Assembly: GCA_037127255.1 (NCBI GenBank)
Contig: JBANSL010000012.1
Coordinates: forward strand, 37,873,115 to 37,937,114
Source: Persicaria tinctoria
Taxonomy: Eukaryota > Streptophyta > Magnoliopsida > Caryophyllales > Polygonaceae
Reading direction: 5' to 3'
Length of the DNA stretch: 64,000 nt
Of this stretch, positions 56,948 to 64,000 are shown in pieces; positions within the stretch are counted from its first letter, which is position 1; the number at the start of each line of letters is the position of its first letter. Below the pieces are notes generated by a model that saw nothing but the letters and a program-made list of their open reading frames with translations, made no database searches and had not been told where the DNA came from. The translations under genes were made by a program, and so were the position numbers.

Positions 56948-58240
56948 TGTCGTGTGTTTCACCTCGCCAAAGCTAATGATTCCCAAACTAACAAACTAAC
57001 TAGTAAACTAGTATGGCGGATAAGTAAGGGGTCAAACTCACAGAGAGAATACCTTTCCTGTCTACTCAAATTGCTATCAAAGTAATGAAATGGAAGGTAA
57101 TTGAGATGATCAAAGTAACCAAATAAAGTAAAAACAGGAATGGTGATTGATTGATAACAATAGGGATGAAATAGTTTCACCTACAAATTCTCAACAATGG
57201 TTGGTTTATTGATCCTTGGCTCTCTTTCTAGCTATTCTAATTAATTGGATTAATCCGAATTTGGTTTATATGGATTGACACTCTTCGCAGAGATGACAAT
57301 CCCTTACATCTATAGGCAAAACCCTAACCTTGCAGGATTTAACAAACAAATAGCACAAATTCCCAAAGTTCTAGGCAGAATGGTCGCCCAAACTGTCATT
57401 ACCCTACACAATCAAGATCATAATCGCGGAATCACTTGCTTGTGGTTGCTACGAAAGGCATAATTAATCTCGCGAAACAATTGAAACCCTAGCACGATGA
57501 AATTCTATCAAGGATGCGAATCAAAGTAGAATCAACAACACAAAATCAACGCAAAGGTAATGAATTAATCATTGGAAAAACATAGAATTCAAGTCTCACA
57601 AGTAAACCAACCATGTCTTTGAATTGTAGGCGAAACTAAAGAGATTTAGTGAATCAAACCAAAGTAGAAAACCTCCATTTTTCTTTCCATAGTTGTCTAA
57701 TGAATGAATAATGAAAAGAATAGTCTATAAAGGCTCAAATCCGACCCTTGAAAACTCTAGGAAAAGATAGATAAAATTTCTCATAAAAATAAACTTGGGC
57801 CGCGCATCGGAGAATCCGGATCTGAGAGGACGGCGGGCGCCGTGGAAAGGGCGGCATGCGCCGTCCGTACAGCTTGACAACATCGACAGACTGAACTTGT
57901 AACAAACTTTCTAGAGTCATCCTTTGTCCGATTGACGCATATGAATATGCGTTGGAAAGATCTTTTCAAGCACTACAATTCTCATGATGACCTCAAAAGC
58001 TAATTCCAACTTTTCAGAACCTCAAAGATGGGGTTTCTCCATGTTCTCCATTTCCTCTCTTGTTCCTTAGTTCTTCTTTTGTCCATTCGCTCCAAGTTTT
58101 CTCCACCTTTCGAGTCCGAATCATAAGACCTACAAATAAACACTAAAAACCGTAGATTTCGAACTTCGAATACCAAATAATCAAGAATATGAATAAGCTT
58201 ATTAAACACGCAGTATGAATATTTAATGCACCTAAGGCCT
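56948..58240 (-). repeat. Element B 3' LTR
   Basis: Starts TGTCGTGTG at 56948; the other limit (about 58230-58246) is set by the tract taagtgtggggcat on the minus strand. Contains a cassette with cores GGCGCC (57836) and TGCGCC (57857). The partner LTR is outside the window. Confidence 0.65.
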
Positions 58241-58245
58241 ACCTA

Positions 58246-59880
58246 TAATGCCCCACACTTAAGCTCTTGCTTGTCCTCAAGAAAAATAATAAGCAACCTA
58301 TCTATACCTATGAGTTTATCATTCATGCAATAGCCTTAATCAAAAGCAACATCAATTGAAATGAACACATGATCAAGCGAATGAACATCATAGCATGTAT
58401 TTAGCGATCAAAGCATAGAAGTAGAAATCATCCAACCTCACAAGGAATATGTGTTTCACTCATGCTCTCATGTGTTTAGGCAATTAAGTTCAACTCTCAA
58501 CTCAATCCAAAATGCACTAAGCTCACAGACATTGACAACAATATAGTCAAATCCCCACTGAAATGCCATTACTTGCGAAGAATAATAAAAATAGACAATT
58601 TGGCTCTAGAATTTCACCCTTTTTTGTTTTTTTTTTTCTACTTTTTTTTTTCTTTTCTTTTTTCTTTCTTTTCTTTCTTTCGGCTTTGGTGTATTCCTTA
58701 CGCAAGTCGCAAACATGGGTGTCATGAACGGCCCCGGTCTATCAACACCTCAACTTACTTGAATAAAGTCCACTTGAACATCTTTTGACGCGAGTTGCAA
58801 ACATGGGTGTCATGAATGAACCTGGTTACTCAACAATCAAGCTTCCTTCCTCATTGGATAGTTTTCAACACCGTTTTACGCGAATCATACTCACGGGTGT
58901 CATGCGTAGATCCGGTTACTAAGTGTCTCAACCATTGCCATCTTATTTCACTCAAAACTCACAAGCAACTAAAGCCAAATGTATAATATAAAAACATAAA
59001 ATTCCGCAAGCAACAACCATGTGAGTCAGCTTTGACAATAGCTAATGAAGTCAATTTCAAGAGGTAGAAACATATGGAGAGTAAATCACACATCAAAGCA
59101 AAAGGAATTATAAATGATTCCAACAAGGCTAAAAACAATCTCACAAGGGTCTTGTTTTGTAGGATTTCATTCATACTCAAGCTTAATCATACATGCTCAA
59201 TTACATCATCAATCATGCTTCATAAGAAAAACATTTTAAGGCGATAAGGGTAAGCACTTCAAACTTATCGTAGGATTTACAAGTTCATGCCATAAGAAAT
59301 TGAAGAGTTTCGCTAACTAAGGTGGGTATTCAAATAACAACATATATGCAATGCATGATATTTTTGGATTTTTGACATTTTTCAGCATTTTTTTCTTTTT
59401 CTAATGCAATAAAATAGAGGAAAAATAAACATGAAACTGAATTTAAACATGACCTAACGCACTATCCTCTCCCCCACACTTAAATCTTTCATTGTCCTCA
59501 ATAAAAATCAAATAAAGACAACAAAATTTAAGATAAAATCAACTGAGGCAAAAGGAAACTTACTTGATTGTGGCAGTGGTGGCGACAATTGTCAAACAAA
59601 ACAAGCTTCGGAGCACTAAGGCTAGCGGCGGGCACCGTGGGTTAGGCGGTGGGCGCCGCTTGTGCAGAACCGTGAATCCAAGATACTTTCCTGCATTGGT
59701 TATTTCACGACTCCTCCAAGAACACTTATTGATATGAGGCTCTATGCTTTTATTTAATTTGAAAGACTAAAGACCTAACTAGAATTTGAAAAACATGAAA
59801 ACTAAAGAACTTACCTTGGGTTACCTCCCAAGAAGCGCCTTTGTTTTATGTCTTTGGTTCGACACAATAAGCTTTTAGGC
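58246..59880 (-). other. Element B 3' untranslated region with triple repeat
   Basis: Non-coding. Three ~89-bp units start at about 58700, 58788 and 58878, each with acgcgagtcgcaaac-type and atgggtgtcatgaa-type words. A T/C-rich run is at 58617-58680. Another cassette has cores at 59631 and 59652. taagtgtgggggaga on the minus strand near 59465-59480 is purine-tract-like. Confidence 0.65.
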
Positions 59881-59883
59881 CTC

Positions 59884-60993
59884 CTAAGTTGGGTTCTCTA
59901 GGCGCATTTCTTCCAAGACTTGCCTAGAAACACTCTCGTAGTACTTCTTGAGACGATTACCATTTACCTTGAATACTCTATCCTCCTTGTCATTGCGAAC
60001 ATCCACTGCTCCATGAACATAGACATGGACCACCGTGTATGGTCCTGTCCAGCATGAGCGTAGCTTTCCTAGAAATAGTGCAAGGCGTGATGTATACAAT
60101 AAGACCTTATCCCCTGGACGAAACTCTTTTCGCAGGACGTGCTTATCATGCCAAGCCTTAGTTTTGTCCTTGTAGACCATGTCATTCTCATAAGCGTCCC
60201 AATGGATCTCTTCCAACTCTTGAAGTTGAAGCTTCCTCAATTCTCCTGCTTCAAATGCATCCATGTTGGCCTGTTTGACTACCCAAAATGCTTTGTGCTC
60301 GAGCTCAACTGGTAAATGACAAGGCTTTCCATAAACCAAGCGAAACGGAGACATCCTAATAGGTGTCTTATATGTAGTACGGTAAGCCCACAATGCATTT
60401 TCCAATCCAAGACTTCAGTCTTTCCTATTCGGTGCAACAATCTTCTCCAGAATCCTCTTCACCTCCCTGTTAGACAATTCTGCTTGTCCATTGGTTTGAG
60501 AATGATAGGCGGTGGAGACCTTTTGAGTCATGTTGTACTTCCTTAAAAGAGCGCTGACAATCCTATTGTAGAAATGAGTTCCCCGGCCGCTGATAACAAC
60601 TCTAGGCATCCCAAATCTAACAAACAAACTCTTCAAGAAACTAGCAACTGTGCGAGCATCATAAGTTTTTGTCGCCTTTACCTCAACCCACTTAGACACA
60701 TAATCAACTACAAGCAAGATGTAGACATTCCCCAATGAACTAGGAAAGGGTCCCATGAAATCGATACCCCAGACATTAAAGATCTCACATACCATTATCG
60801 AAGATAATGACATCTCATTTCTGCCTAAGATGTTTCCTGAGATTCCTGTGCGCTGACATCTATCACAAGTTTTGTAGAAAGCATGAGTATCGCAAAAGAT
60901 ATGCGGCCACCAGAATCCCGCTTCTAGGACTTTCCTAGTCGTCCTTTGTGGTCCAAAATGTCCACCGCTTGGATGTGAATGACATAATCTCAA
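59884..60993 (-). pseudogene. Element B integrase
   Basis: Zinc region HSHPSGGHFGPQRTTRKVLE...FYKTCDRCQRTG; catalytic region VWGIDFMGPFPSSLGN (first Asp), VISGRGTHFYN where the second catalytic Asp of ISD is Gly, and SQTNGQAELSNREVKRILEK (Glu). A stop at 60412-60414 falls in the 'RKDWS' position (Trp codon changed). The C-terminal part (60405-59884) runs [69 protein letters not shown]. The family order is complete, but the enzyme is dead. Confidence 0.88.
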
Positions 60994-61049
60994 AACAGAA
61001 GTTACCTCGTTATCCGGAAGACATTAACGAACAATTATATGAGCGCAGT

Positions 61050-61797
61050 GCTTCTACAGGAAAGGATCATCCCAAACATAGTAGCGAGCATCGTGCCGAA
61101 TTTTGTCCTTCTTAGCTTTTGAACAATTGGAGGGAGAGATTCCAGCCACCAAGTAATTAACAATATTAGCAAACCAAGGCTTCTTAGTTTGAATACCCAT
61201 AAGCGAAGCAGGCGGCTCCTCATCATCATCATCAAAGAAATCGGATCTCAAAACACCGTCACGGCAGTGGGCGCCGTGGCAAAGGCGGCGGGCGCCGTCT
61301 ATGCAGTGGTGACATATCAAAATTCGCATGAATCCTTCATTAGGGAACTCTTCTAGCCTCTCTGGTTGCTCTCCCTCACCATCAGTTCTATAAATTATGC
61401 TCAGGTGGTCAGCTACCAAATTCTCTGCTCCATTTTTATCTTTGATTTCCAAATTGAATTCCATAAGAAGTAGAATCCATCGAATCAATCGAGGCTTTGC
61501 ATCCTTATTTTTCATCAAAAAGCTGAATGTCGCATGATCACTATAAAGTACTACCTTGGCACCCAATAAGTAAGGCCGAAACTTCTCCAAAGCAAAAACC
61601 ACAACTAGCAACTATTTCTTAATAGTAGTGCTATTTCGTTGAGCCGTATTCAACATCATAGAAGCATAGAAAATCATATGAGATGCTTTCTCAACTTTTT
61701 GTCCTGAAATAGCCCCAACAGCATAATCACTAGCATCACACATCAACTCAAACGGCAAAGTCCAAATAGGAGCCTGAATAATAGGTGCTGAAGTCAA
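61050..61797 (-). pseudogene. Element B RNase H and linker with in-frame GC cassette
   Basis: RNase H blocks LPFELMCDASDYAVGAI, FYASMMLNTAQRN, ALEKFRPYLLGAKVVLYSDH and ENLVADHLS are kept, with one frame break near 61610. Between RNase H and the integrase zinc region the linker contains CHHCIDGARRLCHGAHCRDG, produced by the paired GGCGCC cassette (cores 61270 and 61291) in frame. Then DDDDEEPPASLMGIQTKKPW leads into WFANIVNYLVAGISP, the usual Athila linker. Confidence 0.8.
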
Positions 61798-63232
61798 CTC
61801 TCAACTCATGAAAAGCTTTCTTACAATTATCATCAAACACAAATGACACATCTTTCTTAAGGAGTTCACATAATGGGGAGGTTATCTTAGAAAAATCCTT
61901 AATAAACTTCCTATAAAATCCTGCATGGCCTAAGAAAGAACGAATCTCACGCACATTAGTAGGATAAGGTAAAGACTGAATCAAATCTATCTTAGCTTTA
62001 TCTACCTCAATGCCTTTCTTGGACACAATGTGACCAAGAACAATCCCTTGTTCAACCATAAAATTGCACTTTTTCAGAGTTCAAGACCAAGTTAGTTTCA
62101 ACACATCTCTTAAGCACTAATGACAAATGATGCAAGCAAGAGTCAAAATCATTCCCATGCACAGTGAAATCATCCATAAACACTTCAATAAAATGCTCAA
62201 CATATTCGGAAAATATACTCATCATGCATCTTTGAAATGTACGAGGCGCATTGCATAATCCAAAAGGCATTCTACTTAAGCAAAAGTACCAAAAGGACAT
62301 GTAAAAATGGGTTTCTCCTGGTCCTCATCTGCAATAGGAATTTGAAAGTATCCAGAATGGCCATCCAAAAAGCAATAATAGGACTGACCGGCAATGCGCT
62401 CAAGCATTTGATCAATAAAAGGTAAGGGAAAGTGGTCCTTACGTATTGCAGCATTCAGTTTGCGATAGTCAATGCAAACTCTCCAACCAGTTTGTACCCT
62501 CATAGGTACCATCTCACCTTCATGGTTCTTAGAAACTGTGATACCTCCCTTCTTAGGGACTACTTGTGTCGGACTTACCTATTTACTATTGGAAATAGGA
62601 TAAATTATACATGCCTAAAGGAGCTTTAAGACTTCTTGTTTGACGACCTCCATCATTGGGGGATTCAGCCGTCGTTGAGGTTGTCTTGTCGGCTTCGAAC
62701 CATCCTCCATGAACAATGTCGGACTGATTCCTTTGATATCAGCAATGGTCCATCCCAAGGCAGTGCGATGTTCCCTAAGGACATCCACTAACCTTTGTTT
62801 CTGGTCAAAAGTAAGCTTGTCAGAAATAATCACAGGAAGTGTATTACCCTCTCCCAAAAATGCATACTTCAAATGATCAGGGAGGGATTTCAACTCAACT
62901 TTAGGCACCTGAATGACAGACGGAAGAAGTTTCTCACAAGAAGGATTCAATGGTTCAGTTTTATAACAAGGGGACCAATTCCCTGAATTTACATCCATAG
63001 CCACAGACAAGTCATGCAGGTTGTTAGGCAAAGAATAATCAAGAGATAACTCCCCCAAAGGGGATTCCAAAACAACTTGTAGCCGGTTAAAATGATCAAT
63101 ACTCATGATATCTTTAATGCAAATATCAACAACATCAACCAGATTCAGAGAATATGCAGCAGATTTCCCATCAGGGATCAAATATTCAGCTTTTTCCCAT
63201 AAACTTCCACAGTTACAGACCCAGCAAAACAA
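61748..63232 (-). pseudogene. Element B reverse transcriptase
   Basis: N-terminal region with FLGEGNTLPVIISDKLTFDQ, HRTALGWTIADIKGISP and RLNPPMMEVVKQEVLKLL; then WRVCIDYRKLNAAIRKDHFP, SYYCFLDGHSGYFQIPIA, CLSRMPFGLCNAPRTFQRCM and the catalytic VFMDDFTVHG (about 62175); then GIVLGHIVSKKGIEVDKAKI and GHAGFYRKFIKDFSKI. Frame changes near 62615, 62290 and 62055 disrupt it. FMDDF instead of YVDD is normal in Athila. Confidence 0.88.
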
Positions 63233-63252
63233 TCAATTTTTGCTTTAGCGGT

Positions 63253-63594
63253 TCACAAGAAGGGTCTACCTAGTATGATGGGTGTCTCAGGTATACCAAG
63301 GCCCATATCAATCACATAAAAATCAGCAGGGAAAATTAGATCATCAACCATAATCAACACATCTTCAACTACCCCCCTAGGGTGGAGTTGAGAGCGATTA
63401 ACCAGATGTATAACAACCCTAGTCTCATTCAGAGGCCCTGGTCCCAACTCATCATATAACTTGTACGATATCACATTAATAGATGCACCAAGATCAAGCA
63501 TGGCAGTTTCGAATTTAACTTCACCAATCGTACAAGAAAGAGTAAACATACATGGGTCTCCGCACTTTTCAGGCAATCGCTTTTGAAAAACCAA
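63253..63594 (-). pseudogene. Element B aspartic protease
   Basis: A 113-codon frame: FETAMLDLGASINVISYKLY with the catalytic Asp in LDLGAS, then VVIHLVNRSQLHPRGVVEDV and FPADFYVIDMGLGIPETPIILGRPFL. Complete Athila protease core; a frameshift separates it from gag-side sequence at 63471-63701. Confidence 0.85.
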
Positions 63595-63726
63595 TGATAA
63601 ATTTTCTTGTAATTCCTTACCTTCTTTTCCCTTCTCCCGTTGTGATCTTTCAGTTGTGCAAACTTCCCGAAAAAATTTGGCATAACGAGGAACATATTCA
63701 ACTAGATTAAAGAGAGGAATATTTAC

Positions 63727-63984
63727 CTAGCGTTTGGTGGAAGTATCGAGTAAGTCTTTGTCGTTTTCCCACTTACGATCGAGATTCAAGGGATGAGGAA
63801 GGGGTAGTACAGATCTTGAAACCTCAGAACACCACTCCTTCAATGATTTCCTCGGGAATTCCAAATCGTCAAAAATCGGTTCCGTCACTGGAGGGGGCGG
63901 TAGACGCCGTGGTGAGGGGCGGAGGGCGCCGTCTTCACAGTGTGGTCCCGTCTCATTATTTTCTTCTTTTCCCACATCAATCAT
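63727..63984 (-). CDS. Element B gag-protease linker with in-frame GC cassette
   Basis: A minus-strand frame near the right edge contains GPHCEDGALRPSPRRLPPPP, made by the paired cassette with cores GACGCC (63903) and GGCGCC (63925). No domain is recognised; it corresponds to the variable linker between gag and protease. Confidence 0.5.
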   Translation of the reverse strand: MIDVGKEENNETGPHCEDGALRPSPRRLPPPPVTEPIFDDLEFPRKSLKEWCSEVSRSVLPLPHPLNLDRKWENDKDLLDTSTKR

Positions 63985-64000
63985 CTCCTTAGGCTTCTCT

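Larger units (their letters stand above)
56948..64000 (-). mobile_element. Element B: Athila-lineage Gypsy retrotransposon, 5' part beyond window
   Basis: Minus-strand order from the right edge: protease, RT, RNase H, integrase, long 3' untranslated region and 3' LTR (56948 to about 58240). Gag and the 5' LTR lie beyond 64000. Protein blocks are Athila-type throughout. Several stops and frameshifts and a changed integrase catalytic residue make this copy inactive. Four paired GGCGCC-type cassettes are spread through LTR, UTR and ORFs. Confidence 0.88.

Overview
The window is nuclear DNA of a flowering plant, most likely a eudicot. It holds intron-split plant genes with GT..AG introns, AT-rich spacers and dense nested plant transposons. 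I cannot name the species. Ordinary genes are few: (1) a BED zinc-finger/DUF659 protein of hAT-transposase ancestry, minus strand, cut by the left edge (1-1100); (2) FTRB, the catalytic subunit of chloroplast ferredoxin-thioredoxin reductase, plus strand, six exons (23695-28576); (3) a GASA14-like proline-rich gibberellin-regulated cysteine-rich protein, minus strand, three exons (29690-32286). Almost everything else is mobile DNA.

Layout. 3056-7870: a decayed, 5'-truncated L1-type LINE on the minus strand. A 1.6-kb hAT element (3105-4679) carrying an F-box fragment is inserted in its 3' part, and a tRNA-SINE (7244-7340) in its RT. 7876-22275: a composite bounded by similar inverted ends, holding a gag-protease-only Gypsy element (8228-10776), a non-autonomous Athila/Tat-like element ('element A', 11072-19985), a second SINE (21662-21760) and a hAT MITE (21875-22256). 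22280-23387: an LTR remnant and a second hAT MITE about 300 bp upstream of FTRB. 32915-47386: a MULE whose transposase gene is split by a 10.6-kb Sirevirus-like Copia element (33771-44340), which itself carries an internal inverted duplication inside its RT. 47.7-50.1 kb: microsatellite, minisatellite, Athila remnant and the 5' part of a CACTA element. 50240-56830: a TIR element in a (TA)n tract that has captured exons of a cation-chloride cotransporter and holds an array bounded by inverted tRNA-like sequences. 56948-64000: an Athila-lineage Gypsy element ('element B', minus strand), cut by the right edge.

Most unusual signal. Elements A and B each carry their own short self-complementary motif, dispersed through LTR, untranslated and coding sequence: TCGATATCGA in A (32 perfect copies counted by eye) and a GGCGCC-centred unit in B. 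In both, copies usually come in pairs spaced 19-22 bp start to start, about two DNA turns. In protein linkers the copies stay in frame (VDID/LDIE-type repeats in A). A B-type pair with 21-bp spacing also survives in the remnant at 48.2 kb. I know of no description of this arrangement.

Boundaries supported by target-site duplications are exact; the others are marked approximate. All reading was by eye, so percentages and family names below superfamily level are provisional.
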